A stretch of DNA of 64,000 nt. Origin: Dipteronia dyeriana (Eukaryota; Streptophyta; Magnoliopsida; Sapindales; Sapindaceae). Below, in pieces: positions 1 through 12,502 of this stretch (positions are counted from its first letter, which is position 1; each line of letters opens with the position of its first letter). The notes beneath the pieces are model-generated. The model worked only from the letters and a program-made list of their open reading frames with translations. It was not told the DNA's origin and searched no databases. Where the stretch lies: positions 27,413,598 through 27,477,597 of the forward strand of contig CM065297.1 of assembly GCA_032871835.1 (NCBI GenBank), written 5' to 3'. Made by a program: the position numbers and the translations under genes.

Positions 1-1038
1 TCATACATGCATCATAACCTTATATTTTATGTATTTTTTTTAATATGATTAAAATGGGCAATATACATAAGTGGCTATGAATAATGGGATTAGTTTTTTA
101 ATGGTTAGAAAACTTGGTAATTCTCATTAATATTAATCCAATTATTTAAAGAGTTTAATAAGCTAGATTAATAGGGTCATTTATTGTAATTAGGATTAAT
201 ATATTAATAATCTAATTATAAATGGACTGAATAAAGTGTTAGAATTTTAATAGTTAAAACTTGGTAATCACTATCATAATAATCTGACCTTAGTAAAAAG
301 TTTACAAAGGCTTAGATTATTCACAAATAGATTAGATTTTTAATTGTTAAAAATCATTAATTAGTTAATTAGAATTTGTTTCTAATTAGTTAATGTGCTA
401 GATAACTTGATTAAAGTTACTCGTTTAATCCTGTAGAGTCTAGGTGCATTAACGGTTAATAGAAAACCCTATTTTTAAAATAGTGAGTGGGAGATGGATA
501 TATGACATATATGTCCCCTGGTCTCTATCATTAGTTCAACACCGTGAGATCCGAATGGGGCCTCTTGACGGCCTTGCTTTCGTCATTCCTGAGGAGGGTT
601 TCCACAAAGGTTAATACCAAGGTTGACTTCCTAACGGATAGGATTTCTGAGGGTAATTCGGGATTGACCGACCCTAAGACAACAATTCTCGAGTTAAGCT
701 CGTGAGATCTGAAATGGTGGGTTAAACTCATGAAGGTTTTGATTAAGTTTGTTAATTAAAAACCTGACTGAATAAACGATGATTGAATGATATGGAATAA
801 GAGTTATTCTAGAATATCATTTGATTGAGAATGTCTCGGTTCAACATGTAAAGACTTGATCGACCCTAAGGTGGCACTTCTTTGTGGTATGTTAGATTGT
901 TGTGGTATAGTAACTAGTTTTAGGGTAGTTCTAGTTCGTTAAACATGTTCATGCATCATGTTTAAATTTATGCCAAAGCACTCGCACTTGTTTTAAATAA
1001 ATGACTGAATGAATGTTTTATTTATTTCAGTAAATTAT
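1..1038 (+). other. Untranslated leader of copia element 1
   Basis: This AT-rich stretch lies upstream of the gag start. It has no tRNA-type primer binding site, which must lie further left. No coding potential is visible; the short antisense ORF at 531-731 resembles nothing I know. By position it is the transcribed leader between the 5' LTR and gag. Confidence 0.5.
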
Positions 1039-1785
1039 GTCTTCTGCATTACTAAAAATTAAAGGACAAATTAACTGGTGATAACTACACTAAGTGGGAA
1101 CTTAATCTTAATGCAATATTGGTCACCATAGACCTCAAGTTTATGCTTACGGAGGAATGTCTTCCAGCGTATGCTGCCAGTGCCACACGAACCGTTCGTG
1201 AGGCATACCAACAATAGGTCTCATATGATGAGAAAGCCCGAACATATCTGTTGGCTTCTATGACAAAAGTGCTTGTGACAAAGCACGAAGCAATGACTTT
1301 AGCATTCAAAATCATGGAGTCATTTCAATCTATGTTCGGGCAGCACTCTCAGCAAAAGAAGACAAAGTTGTTTGTTTCGCTATGCTTGCTCGCATGAAGG
1401 ATGGTACATCAGTTCGAGAACATGTCTTGAGCATGATGTCCTACTTCAAAATGGCAAAAGTCAATGGCGGGGCCATTGACGAACCCAATCAAATGAGCAT
1501 CATATTGAGGACTCTTCTGAAGAGTTTCGATCAGTTAAGAGTAACTACGAGATGAACCAAGTTAAGGTTCAGTCTCACACAGTTGCTCATGAGCTCACAA
1601 CCTTTGAGTCCTTGACTAAGGACAACAAAGGCAAGACTGGTGAGGCAAATGTTACCAAACCATCTTTCTCCAATAATAAGAAGAGGAAGAGGTCTACTAG
1701 GAAAGTGAAGGGTAAGCCAAAACCCAAGAAAGCCCAAAGCAAGAAGAAGTCCAAGAAAAGTAAATATGATTTACTTGTTCTTGAG
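1039..1785 (+). pseudogene. Copia Gag (nucleocapsid) remnant
   Basis: Gag would form the virus-like particle that packages element RNA. Translation from ATG 1039 reaches the copia Gag signature LTGDNYTKW after a frame change near 1065, then continues through a helical UBN2-type region. It is broken by an in-frame TAG near 1215 and frame changes near 1330-1350 and 1550. The C-terminal part (1552 onward) is a lysine-rich run ending in KKSKKSK that passes straight into the protease region. The CCHC zinc knuckle normally found between the basic stretch and the protease is absent, which suggests a deletion. The assignment is firm; the exact frame joins are approximate. Confidence 0.8.
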
Positions 1786-3350
1786 TTGTGTTTAATGGAA
1801 GATGATTCTTCACCTTGGATAGTTGATTCGAGGGTCACTAACCATGCTTGTTCTTCTTTGCAATGAACTGATTCTTTGACACAGCTAGATGATGGAGCCT
1901 TCTCAATACGTGTGGAGTTGGGGATGTCGTGTCGGCACGAGCAGTGGGCGTAATTAGATTACATTTTTGTAATAATTATATATTGTTGGACAATGTATTT
2001 TATATTCCTGGATTTACACGGAATTTGATTTCCATTTTTAAATTATTAGAATAAAAATATTCTATTTCTTTTAACAATAAGTCTGTTATTATTGGAAAGA
2101 ATGCTCTGAATATTTGTTCAGGAATTAATGAAAACAAATTGTATGTGTTAAGACCGTTAATACATACTACACTGCTCAAGACCGAAATGTTTAAGGTTGA
2201 AAAAACAAAAACTAAACGTATCTCTGGCATCGAAGGCTTGGCCATATAAACCTTGACCGGATATAGATAGACTAGTAAAAAGCGGACCTTTAAGTGAGTT
2301 AAAGATTGGCACATTACTTGTCTGCGAATCTTGTCTAGTAGGTAAGATGACTAAGAGATCTTTTACTGGAAAAGGGTTTAGAGCTAAAGAACTGCTAGAG
2401 CTTATACACACAGACGTCTACGGACCGATGAATGTTAAAGCAATGGGTGGTTATGAGTATTATGTCACCATATATATATGACTACTCAAGATACAGATAT
2501 GTCTACATGATGCAACGAAAGTCGAAAACATTTGAAAAGTTCAAAGAATTTCGAGCTAAAGTTGAGAATCAATTAGGTAGGACTATCAAATCACTACGAT
2601 CGGATCATGGAGGAAAGTACCTTGACCAAGATTTTGAAGACTTCATGGTCGAGCATAGGATAGTTTCCCAACTCATAGCTTATGGTACACCTCAGCAAAA
2701 TGGTGTAGCAGAAAGGAGAAATATAACCCTGATGGAAATGGTGAGATCTATGATTATTTTCTCATCATTACCAAATTCCTTCTGAGGATTTGCGTTACAA
2801 AAAGCCGCATACATTTTGAATTTAGTGCCATCCAAATATATTCCTAAGAATCCCCTAGAGTTGTGGAATGATCGTAAAGCTAGTTTACGACATTTTCGCA
2901 TATGGAGGTGTCCAGCACACATGCTGAAGAATAGAAGTGGAAAGCTAGAATTCAAGTCTATGGTCTGCCTATTTGTAGGATACTCCAAGGAGACCATAGG
3001 TGGACATTTCTATAGTCCCAGAGATAACAAAGTATTTGTATCAACAAATGCAACGTTTCTTGAGGACAACTTTATTAGTGACCATAAACCTCGTTCTAAG
3101 TTTGTATTGAATAAGTTAGAGCCTGGTGAGAATGGTGCTTCATCAATAAGATTTGTTGATCCACAAACATCTGAGAGTTAGATGGTTTCTGATCAGGATA
3201 CACTACCACATAGACGTATTGAGAGGGTTGTGAGACAACCTGAACGCTATTTAGGTATATGTGCGGGACAATGTGCTGTCTATGGTGATAGTATGGATGA
3301 TTCATTGACATTTAAGAATACAATGGAAGAACCTGATAAAGAGGAATGAT
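1786..3350 (+). pseudogene. Copia protease and integrase remnant
   Basis: The protease start WIVDSRVTNHACSS (about 1815-1860) keeps the catalytic Asp, but the DSG triad reads DSR and a stop follows at 1866. The integrase zinc region is visible near 2228-2340 (WHRRLGHINL, then CESC) with a stop inside. The core follows at about 2460-2790 with a frameshift beside the first catalytic Asp (DYSRY). The second Asp (LRSDHGG) and the Glu (NGVAERRN) are kept. The C-terminal part runs 2816-3181 (FVGYSKETIGG, FYSPRDNKVFVS) to a stop. In life the integrase would insert element cDNA into the host genome; this copy cannot. Confidence 0.85.
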
Positions 3351-4851
3351 TTAAAGCCATGAATCTCTAGATGGAGTCCATGTACTCTAACTCAGTTTGA
3401 GATCTTGCAGACTTACCAGATGGGGTAAAACCCATAGGATGTAAGTGGATCTATAAGAGAAAGAGAGGAGTAGATGGGAAGGTAGAGACCTTCAAAGCAA
3501 GGTTAGTGGCTAAGGGTTATACCCAGAAAGAGGGTGTCGATTATGAAGAGACTTACTCTCCAGTAGCCATGTTTAAGTCTATTAGGATTCTATTATCCTT
3601 TACTGCCTATTTCAATTATGAAATTTAGCAAATGGACGTCAAGACTGCATTCGTGAATGGCAATCTTGACGAGAGAATCTATATGATGCAGCCAGAGGGA
3701 TTCGTGTCTCCAGATCAAGAGCAAAAGGTTTGCAAGCTGCAAAGATCCATCTATGGACTTAAGCCATCTAGATCTTGGAACATTAGGTTTGGTAATATGA
3801 TCAAAACCTATGGCTTCGAGCAGAATATCGATAAGCATTGTGTCTACAACCACATCATTGATAAGAAAGTAGTTTTCTTGGTCCTATACGTAGATGATAT
3901 CCTACTAATTGGGAATGATGTGGGACTGTTGTTTAATTTAAAGGGCTAGCTGGCTAGCCAATTCCAAATGAAAGATTTGGGAGAGGCAAGTTATGTTCTA
4001 AGGATCCAACTTATAAGGGATCGTAAGAACAAACTCATAGCAATGTCTCATGCATTATATATCGACAAGATTCTTGTGCGATTTTCAATGCAAAACTCTA
4101 AGAAAGGTAATTTACCTTTCAGACATGGAGTTCACTTGTCTAAGGAACAATGTCCTAAGACACCTAAAGAAGATGAGGATATGAGACGTGTACCCTATGC
4201 ATCGACAGTAGGTAGTCTCATATATGATATGTTACGCACAAGACCGGACATCTGCTATGCAGTGGAAGCAGTCAGCAGATACCAGTCCAACCCAGGATTG
4301 GATCTTTGGTTGTTGTGAAGACAATTCTCAAGTATCTTCAGAGAATGAGGGACTATATGCTAGTGTATTTCGAATAGGATTTGATCCTGTTAGGATACAT
4401 GGATTCTGATTTTCAGTCAGACAGGGATTCTTTAAGATTCACGTCTGGATCAGTATTCACTCTGGGTGGTGGAGCCATTATGTGGAGAAGTATCAAGCAA
4501 TCTTGCATTGATGACTCCACCATGGAAGCCGAATATGTAACCGCTTATGAAGCTACTACAGAGGTTGTTTGGCTTCGTAAGTTCTTGAGTAATCTGGAAG
4601 TTGTTCCAGATCTGGATAAGCCCATAACACTTTATTATTATAGTAATGGTGTTATGGCTAATTCCAAAGAACCAAGAAGCTATAAGAGAGGCAAGCATAT
4701 AAAGAGAAAGTATCATCTCATTAGAGAGATAGTGCAGAGAGGAAGTGTGATCGTCACCAAGATAACCTCACAAGACAATCATGTTGATCCATTTACGAAG
4801 ACCTTACCGGTTAAAGTGTTTTTAGGTCACCTAGATGGTCTAGGGTTATGA
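3351..4851 (+). pseudogene. Copia reverse transcriptase and RNase H remnant
   Basis: The RT begins with the [11 protein letters not shown] region near 3431 and shows AFVNGNLDERIYMMQPEGF and the catalytic YVDDILLIGND (about 3886-3920). Stops interrupt it near 3370, 3400, 3628 and 3947. The connection region 3968-4318 contains VPYASTVGSLIYDM. The RNase H part, about 4381-4851, contains TMEAEYVTAYEATTEVVWL and DPFTKTLP. A frame change near 4318-4380 separates the last two. The family is the widespread plant group annotated as TNT 1-94-like Pol. Element A at 40-45 kb is a relative of the same general type. Confidence 0.88.
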
Positions 4852-4875
4852 AACATGTCTCACACGCTTTAGTGC

Positions 4876-4889
4876 AAGTAGGAGATTAT
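4876..4889 (+). promoter_or_regulatory. Polypurine tract of copia element 1
   Basis: A purine-rich stretch (agtaggagatta) lies just before the TG that opens the LTR at 4890. This is where plus-strand DNA synthesis is primed in LTR elements. Confidence 0.6.
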
Positions 4890-6961
4890 TGAGGTTTATG
4901 CCCTGAAGATGTAATTTATAAAAGGATTTATAAAATAAATAAAATGAAATGTTTAATTTATTCTTGTTGTGTTGTTTATTTTATAACTTATGCATATATT
5001 TAACATCCAAAATTGCCGGATGTAATCTTGAACTGTGTATATGAGTGTCATATACAGATGGATACAATAAAAGACGTGCAATCTTAAGAGTCCATAGTTA
5101 ACAAATAAAGCTAAATACTTTATCTGTGGTTAATCTATAACTATGGTCCATTCCGTAATATACGGTGATTCTATTCTTAATCATTTTTATGAGATATGGA
5201 AATGGAGACACCTTGTATGATGTGATCATATAGGACTGAGCCATGATCTATATGAATCTCACACCAAGATCCGTTTACCGATGAGATTCATATATATCAA
5301 CTAATGATGGTTATATGCAGATGATCTTAATCATGAGTGTCTTATCGACTCATTCAGGTTAGATCGTGGTCTTTGAAATGCCATGGGTATTGTCGAATGC
5401 ATTTCCTGATCAATATACTCCGTATGTTGGGATTGCGGTTTGGCTTGTGGCTATGAAGGTTTGTACACAATAGTGGAATCCACTCATTCTTATGAGAAGT
5501 AGATGGTAGTTCCCTAAAGGGTTGATTCGGGGCTTGAACAATATGAACACTCTCCTAATTCTATGAGGGAATATGATTTATCGTCCATTAGATAATCAAC
5601 GGTACTTAAAGGATATATGTAATTAGAGGGGTATAACGGATATTATGACCTAGCTCTAATTATGAACTACTCTGGAGGATCACACCATGTGTAATAGCTA
5701 TATCGATGGACACCGAGTTGTATCGGTCTGTGTAAAAGCATATGTAATTGAGAGAGTGCAACTTCGGGTTTTAAGTGAAATAACACCGGAGTTAATAATA
5801 AAGGAATATTAATTAAAGAGTTTAATTAACGATTCCGATGATTATTGAAGCTCAAAATATTGTTGGTCCATTATGTCCCCTTATTAGCCCGATCGATTTA
5901 TGTAACAAGGGTCACGGTTAATTAATTGGATTGTCCGATTAATTGTGTTGCGAAAGTGACACGTATTTATTCAGGAATTCATTGAATAATGAAATTATTT
6001 AATTAATGAATAATGGTGATTAAATAAATTAAATAATGAGATTATTTAATTTTATTATCACTAAATTGAGGGGTAAGTTGATATTTGATCTTGAATAGAA
6101 TAAGATAATATGATTTTTTTATTTTATGAAATTAAATATTTGAAATTGAATTTAAAATGTTTAATTTCAAAATAAATATTTAATTATCTTTTAAAATAAA
6201 ATATATGAGATATCATTTAAAATATTTTAAAATCAAATAGATATTATTAGTTTTTAAAAGATATAAGACATATTTTATATATATATTCTTTTGAAGAAAA
6301 TAATAATATCAAAAGCACATATATCAGTGTTTGTATAGGATGTAAACATTGGGTGCGTGGATCAATTAAAGAGATTTTGGTTAAGAAAATATATATGATA
6401 TATTTGTGCTAACCAACACAAGCATCATTGAGTTATTCATTCAATTTGTATAAGGTGTAAATTGTGGTGCATGCATTAATTGATTAAAAAACGCACAACA
6501 ATAATTGCAAAAGCAATTTTGGCAAGTAACGTAGTGCGTGAGAGAAAAAGCAATAAAAGAGAGGAAAAAATTTTGGTGCAGGGTACACCATTAACAGCAA
6601 AAAGAAAAATAATAATATTTTTATTTTTCATAACCAGAATTGTTTTAAGTTTTTTTCTCTCTTGAGAAGGAAGAGTTTCTTCAAGTTTGTCTATTCTCTA
6701 CATCCTCCATTCAAGTTCCTGAGATCGTGACGCGCCCACACGCAGTTACCAGTTTCGAGACATAGCGAGGAAGATCGAGTGGTTCAGACAGGAGCATATC
6801 GTAAAGTGAAGGAGCCTCCAAACGTTGATAAGGTTCTAGATTTTATTCTTCTTTATATTGATTTCAATTTCCTGTATATACGTATATTTTATTATTGTAA
6901 TAATTTTATACGTATTAGTTCCGAAAATAATTACGATCTCAAGTTCATTGGTTCCAGATCA
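4890..6961 (+). repeat. 3' LTR of copia element 1
   Basis: It begins tgaggtttatgccctgaag directly after pol and the purine tract. It is long (about 2.07 kb), AT-rich and without credible genes. The right end is set at the CA of ccagatca, a typical LTR terminus, but no second copy is available for proof. Small ORFs inside (6480-6665, 6779-7138) are chance. Confidence 0.6.
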
Positions 6962-8273
6962 ATAATGATCTGTATAAAAAATTTAAAACCTTACTTCTGC
7001 TACGTGACCGGTGAACGGGATTGTAACAAAAGCTGCGTGAGATGGTCCAAAATAAGAAGGGTTTTTATAGCTAGGTTTGGGTTATTTTCAAAACGGCACC
7101 GTTTTGGTTGCCTATTAGTTGTTTTGACCATTTATTAGTCCATTATTTTTCTCCAATCCAATTACATATCAAACGTAGGATATCACTATTTTTAGTCCAA
7201 TCTCATGTTGTACTAAACACGGGAAACACTGTAATTAATCCAATTCAATCACATGTCTTAAAATAGTCCAATTCTATCCCGCGCACCAAACACACCCTTA
7301 AGCTTTTTAATTTAAGTGAAGGGTAAGCGAGTCGATTATATTTTTTGTGACCGTTGACCATCAAAAATCTGGTCAGAGGGTCCAAATTGATGGGATTTTG
7401 AAGTATAGGAACCAAACTCGTGAAAAATGAACAATGGAAAAAAAAAAGGATATTTCAAAAAATAAATATAAGGACCTAAATGATAATACCCCATAAATAA
7501 AATTCATTTCTTTACATGTATTTTTTTTTATCTGACTACACACTTTTTATTAAATAATTCTTCTATTTCTTACATCTTTAGTTAATCTTTGAATTATTTT
7601 TTAAAAATAAATTGATATATTTCTTACCTATTATTTTAATAGATTAAAATAATAAATAAGTTAAATAGTTAATCTAATACAAAAGTTAAAATAATAAATA
7701 ATAACTTAATTCAAAAATAAATAAATTTTTAAGTTAAAAAATTATTTTTTATACAAGTTTTTTCAAGTTTTAAGTTTTTTTTTTATTTTAAAAAAGGCAT
7801 GGCTGGCCCCTTTAAAGCCTGTGGGGCCATACCTTACCTATCTATTGGGTTAACGTGTCGGTATGGCATGGCCCATTTCCCAGAGTGCCAACACATTATT
7901 ACACCATTGTGTTTAACAAAATGAATATCGCAAAAATTGTTATAATATATGTTGTAAATGAAAAAAATTAATCTTGCCTAGAAACATCGTGTGCCCTCTG
8001 AGGGTTCAACAACAATTGTGTTAGATTCTATTAGATTCTCTTCATGTGCCTTGGTCTCAGCCCTTTCTGATTTACCACATCTCCCTCTCAGGGTTATTGC
8101 CATCATGCTTTAAATATTTGTTCTTTATTATTTGTTTTTTCATAAAAAAGCTAAAACTCTTACAATTAACATGATAAAAAAAAATTATATAAAAAAAACC
8201 TCTGTTTAACATATGGTAGTTAATAATTTGTATAAAATTGGACCGACTTAAAGGAAAAAAACATCACAAGAGA
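6962..8273. other. Intergenic AT-rich sequence
   Basis: I see no gene here. There is a short inverted repeat at about 7090-7107 (aaaacgg-ca-ccgtttt), and near 7812-7875 a partly palindromic GC-richer patch (ggggccatacc ... ggtatggcatggccc) that may be the edge of an old repeat. Confidence 0.5.
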
Positions 8274-9649
8274 TCACGTGCAGACAAATCCATAGGCAAT
8301 ATCCATGTATATAAATGATAAAAGAGAGAAGTTAAGAAAGACACAAAAAAAACATAAAAAACCATGAGGAACCACCAAGAGCGCCGAACAAAATGTGGCA
8401 TGCAAGCCTCCCCAAAAAGAAGCAGAAAGCATCAAGACAACTAAAAATACTCCCGACCTATACAAGCATCTCCAACCAAAGAAAAACAAAAGGTCTGGGT
8501 AGGGAACCACCAAGAGTCCACCTTCAGCCCCCAAAACATGTTTAGAATGAGTATCTGCAACTCGATTCCCCTCCCTGAAAATATGGGACACCTGAAAATC
8601 AATCTGTAAAATCTAGAAGAAACAGCGTTGCCACACCTGACGAACCCTCTAGGGAACATGAACCGAACAAAAAGAAAGCAACTGAACCACATATGAAGAA
8701 TTACTCTCAAGCCAGATCCGATACCAACCATACTTCCTAGCAAATTTAATGGCCAACCATAGACGTTGTTAGATGCCTGGCCTTAAACGTAAAAAGTTGA
8801 CCAAGAGGAATAGAAAAATAACCCTTCATAATGGCTCTACAGTTCCGGAAAACACTCCCATAACCACCAACACTCGGAGAACCCAAGGCAGCACTATCTG
8901 TGTTAACTTTGATCTGCTATTGGTGATCAAATCACACTCCTGATTATCAGAGCTTAGCGAGACTACCACAAAGACCAAACCTCCTAAGAATCAACAGATC
9001 ATCTACACAATTACGTAAAAATCCAATATCTAGGCGGTTAGCATCTGGAACCACACACAAGACCAGAGCAAGAGTAGACCTTAAATCCATAGCCTTACCT
9101 TCAAAAATCAATTGATTACTGGCAAACCACAAACTCCAAACCACTGCATGGATATCCACATTCCATGAAACCCTGAGTAGATCACTAAACAACACCGACA
9201 TGGCCTACAAGAAAAAAGCATGCCAAGTGGCTACAGAAATGTGTTGCTGAAAAGCCGTGAAAACAACCTCCTAAAGAGCATCTGCTAGAGGACAGAGGAG
9301 AAATAAATGATCAACTGATTCACTACTAACCCTACACACACTACACTAGGAGGCCAATTAAAACCCATACCCTACATAGATGATCTTCCATGGAAAGCCT
9401 ATTCAACATAAGACACCAAGTCCAAACTGAACGAGAAAGAGGAATAAAACGAGATCATACATCTCTACACCAAGGAACCTAAGGAGAATAAAAAACAAAT
9501 GGGGAATAAGCCACCTTGAACGAAGCCAGACAATCCCTAGAATGAGCCCAGACTAAAGAATCTGCCAAAAGAGATATAACAATATGATCAATCAGAAAAC
9601 AAAGGTCCATAAAGTATGCACAAAAACAATCATCCGGCCACCATTTACT
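8274..9649 (-). pseudogene. LINE (L1-type) ORF2 C-terminal remnant: zinc-finger region and RNase H
   Basis: Read on the minus strand, the region near 9420-9300 resembles the zf-RVT tail of plant LINE ORF2 (NRLSMEDHLCRVW, then SSESVDHLFLLCPLADAL), interrupted by stops. The ORF at 9201-8947 continues with VVWSLWFASNQLIFEGKA. The region from about 8930 to 8450 is an RNase H of plant LINE type: IKVNT start, GGYGSVFRN, ending at SHIFREGNRVADTHSKHVLG (8591-8530). Stops and frame changes make it dead. The RT and endonuclease parts are missing upstream of 9649, where LTR-like sequence abuts. Confidence 0.8.
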
Positions 9650-10022
9650 TGTAGGGAAAAATTAAGGTTTTGATAAAAATTGAGTAGCAGAATCTATATA
9701 GGTTTCAAAATTTTTCATTAAGAAAACATATTTTCGGAACCGATCTTTGTATATACATACATAAAAAAAACTTAAAGTATACCTGACTGTTCTCTTGAAA
9801 TTTTGATTCCGATTTCACTACCAAGCCTTTCGAGCTATGACACGCGATCTGATAACTTGTGTGTGAGCACTTCATGGATACGAATAGGATTAGGCGGAGG
9901 TTATAGAAGAACAAGAAGACAACACTTTGTCCTTTCCTTTTGAGTTCGATCGGCTTCTACAAGAAGAACAAAAGAATTTTTATTTTTTTTTGCTTTAAGT
10001 AGCACCCTCTCCTTCTGTGTAT
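9650..10022. other. Unassigned sequence with an LTR-like left end
   Basis: The LINE remnant stops where tgtagggaaaaattaagg begins. This resembles the outer end of the element A LTR (tgtagggaaaattggc at 45520). The rest shows no similarity I can recognise and no gene. It may be a decayed LTR fragment. Confidence 0.35.
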
Positions 10023-10232
10023 TGTTAGGTTTTAGATTTGTGTTGGCTTGATTCCATAACAAAATGCTCTTTGTTTGTATTGCTTAGTTGCTTAGGTGGT
10101 TCGTTATTAGATAAGGCTTAAAAGATGGAAAGCGACTTCACATGCAAAGTTCGTCTTCAAGAGGATATATGCTTACTTGGATGCTAAGGTATCAAGATTC
10201 TTCCTTCTCTTGCAAGGCATAGGCGCACCCAT

Positions 10233-10233
<1 letters not shown>

Positions 10234-10268
<35 letters not shown>
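10234..10268. repeat. (AC)n microsatellite
   Basis: About 17 CA units lie inside the LTR. Confidence 0.97.
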
Positions 10269-10271
<3 letters not shown>

Positions 10272-10323
10272 AGAAGAGCGCAAGGGAAGAAGTACAATGG
10301 CTAAGCCATCATTGAGCACCTTC

Positions 10324-10348
10324 CCGAGATGGCGTGTGGCCATCTCGG
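10324..10348. other. U3 hairpin of the B-type LTR (copy 1)
   Basis: A perfect 10-bp inverted repeat, CCGAGATGGC / GCCATCTCGG, with a 5-base loop. Equivalent hairpins sit at 48014-48038, 51443-51465 and 59588-59614 in the other LTRs. Confidence 0.85.
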
Positions 10349-11804
10349 CCCCAAAGCTGCTCTGCCACGTGATGCCCACGCGCTATCTTAGGGAGGCACT
10401 AAAGCATGGGAGATTTTTGGTCTTTTGGGTCTTATCTCTTTAAAACCTCTCATTCCCTCTCATTCATTACAAGTTGAGAAAATCGAATTTGAAGAACAAG
10501 TGTAGAATTTTTCTCTCAACATTTTGATTTTTGTTTTTGTGATAACTTCTTCATTTCTACTCCGAATCACTTGATTCAAAAACCGAAATCAAGTGTCTTG
10601 AATAGATCTACAAACCCCAAGTATTTTCAGAACCAAAGGATGTTTTGATTATTCACAGTGTTCAGATTTTCAGTTCAAGATTTCATCCTTGTTTGGTAAA
10701 ATCATCTTCTTCTTAGTTTTCTTCTTTGATCTTCTTATTGATGGATATAATATGATTAAGAAACATGAATATGATGATTTTGATTATATGTTATGGTTTT
10801 TTCTATTGATTTTCAAGTTTAGCGAGATTTGGTTTAAATTGAATGATTTGTGTTAAACTTGATAATCATGAAATTGACTTTAGAAATCTTTTGTTCTTGT
10901 GCTTGATTGTTTATTTCTAGACTTGATTTCATTTTCTAATAACTAGGTCATTTACAATTGGTGTCTCTATTTTTCTTGACTAGTTCTTAGTTTATAACAT
11001 GCTTAGGTTTTCTAGATATATTTGTGATTGATCTTTGAACGTATTATCTAGTTATCTAGTTGCATGTTCATAGAGTGTGTTTGATCTACTTGCTCTATTT
11101 GTTTGTGTTTGCATCATTTGCATCCAATTAGATCATTGCCTTGTAAAAGGTTCAAGTCTCTTGTTGAAGTGAGTGAAGACTTGACTTGAGCAAGAAGACT
11201 TGGTTAGGATTGGGGTGATCCGAATAGTCAAGCAAGGAAGTCTTAGTTAGGATCGGGGAGTTCCAGATAACTAAGCAAGGAGTCTCAACTAGAGTCGGGA
11301 GGACTCAGATAGTTGAGCAAGAAGTCTTGCCTTGGGTCAGGAGGATCCGGATAGGTGAGTAAGGAATCTTCCTAGAGACAGAAGGTCTTGGATAGGAAGT
11401 CGGCATAGTAGATCACTAGGTTCAAGGGTAAAGTAAGAGTGATAGCTTGGAGAGCATGTGTTGATTGCTTGAGTGTGTAACTCTTATTTGAAATAGTGGA
11501 TTTGCTTTTGCCGGTGGTTGTGGTGTTAACCCGTGGATGTTTTCCTCTTAGGAGGTTTTACCACGTAAATATCTTGTGTTGATTTTTAGCATCCGTAATT
11601 TCTTCACTTAGTTGATTTGTGTTCCTTGAACATTTGCTTTGTCATATATCATTTTGGATATTATACTAAGTGTTGTATAAGATTGCTTGTGTTTTTAAAG
11701 AAGATTACAATTTGAGCATATACCTATTCACACCCCCGGGTATATTTTACACTATAATTGGTTAAGGGGATTTACATATATTAGGTTTTAGCTTATTTAC
11801 TTTT

Positions 11805-12345
11805 GTTTCCTGATATGTGTATATATATATATATATCAGGATCCTTGGGTTTAGTAGTCCAAGTAAAAATAGGATTCTAAATCCTATTTTAATTTGGTCA
11901 CCACTAGTATTTGAACATGTGACCTCTAGGATTAAAAATAATATCTATTATTTTGTAATCCTTTTGTATTAATCATGGTTCGAATCTGTAACCACCTATT
12001 GATATTTAAATAATTAATAATTCTTAGTTATTAATATAATTCAATTATTAGTATACTAATCAAATACTCTTATTATTTAATCAGTTTCCTGAATTTATAT
12101 ATATATATCAGGATCCTTGGGTTTAGTAGTCCAAGTAAAAATAGGATTCTAAATCCTATTTAATTTGGTCACCACTAGTATTTGAACATGTGACCTCTAG
12201 GATTAAAAATAATATCTATTATTTTGTAATTCTTTTGTATTAATCATGGTTCGAATCTGTAACCACCTATTGATATTTAAATAATTAATAATTCTTAGTT
12301 ATTAATATAATTCAATTATTAGTATACTAATCAAATACTCTTATT
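11805..12345. repeat. Tandem duplication, about 272-bp period
   Basis: Two nearly identical copies run head to tail. caggatccttgggtttag occurs at 11837 and again at 12109, followed by about 230 bp that match apart from single-base differences. Each copy is preceded by a short AT run and tttcctga. No coding content. Confidence 0.9.
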
Positions 12346-12460
12346 ATTATTACTTTTGTAACACAATTAATTGGACTATCCAATTAATTTAACTGTGACC
12401 ATTGTTATCAATAATCATAAAAGGTGAAAATAACCCTTAAAATGTGTATCTAATAACCTA

Positions 12461-12502
12461 GAGAGGAGAGGAGAGGAGAGGGGGGGGGGGGGGGGGGGGG
12501 GG
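12461..12502. repeat. (GAGGA)n plus 23-base G run
   Basis: Four gagag/gagga units lead into an uninterrupted run of G (12480-12502). B LTRs have G runs at the same relative place. Confidence 0.95.

Larger units (their letters stand above)
1..6961 (+). mobile_element. Ty1/copia LTR retrotransposon 1 (Tnt1-94 type), 5' LTR outside window
   Basis: The order leader, gag, protease, integrase, RT, RNase H, polypurine tract, LTR is the Ty1/copia order. The 3' LTR begins at 4890 directly after the last pol codons and a purine tract. The matching 5' LTR and primer binding site are not in the window, so the element is cut by the window edge. All coding parts contain stops and frameshifts, so this copy is dead. 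The right end at 6961 (ending CA) is an estimate, because there is no second LTR to align and no target duplication can be checked. Confidence 0.85.
10023..11757 (+). repeat. Sirevirus-like LTR (B-related), plus orientation
   Basis: It opens with tgttaggttttagattt, matching the start of the B LTRs at 60332, 52232 and 48757 on the minus strand. It also shares their U3 hairpin, the cgggaggactcagatagttgagcaag block near 11300, the acccgtggatgtt block near 11530 and the tattcacacccc block near the end. The sequence after it (attggtta) weakly resembles a primer site, but no internal region follows, so it is a lone or truncated LTR. I find no clear target duplication. Confidence 0.7.

Noticed and set aside
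6779..7138. 119-codon plus-strand ORF
   Set aside because: It starts in the LTR of copia element 1 and runs past its end. Composition is AT-driven and no motif is visible.
10173..10379. Minus-strand ORF with a Val-Cys repeat
   Set aside because: It is only the translation of the (AC)n microsatellite plus flanking LTR sequence.
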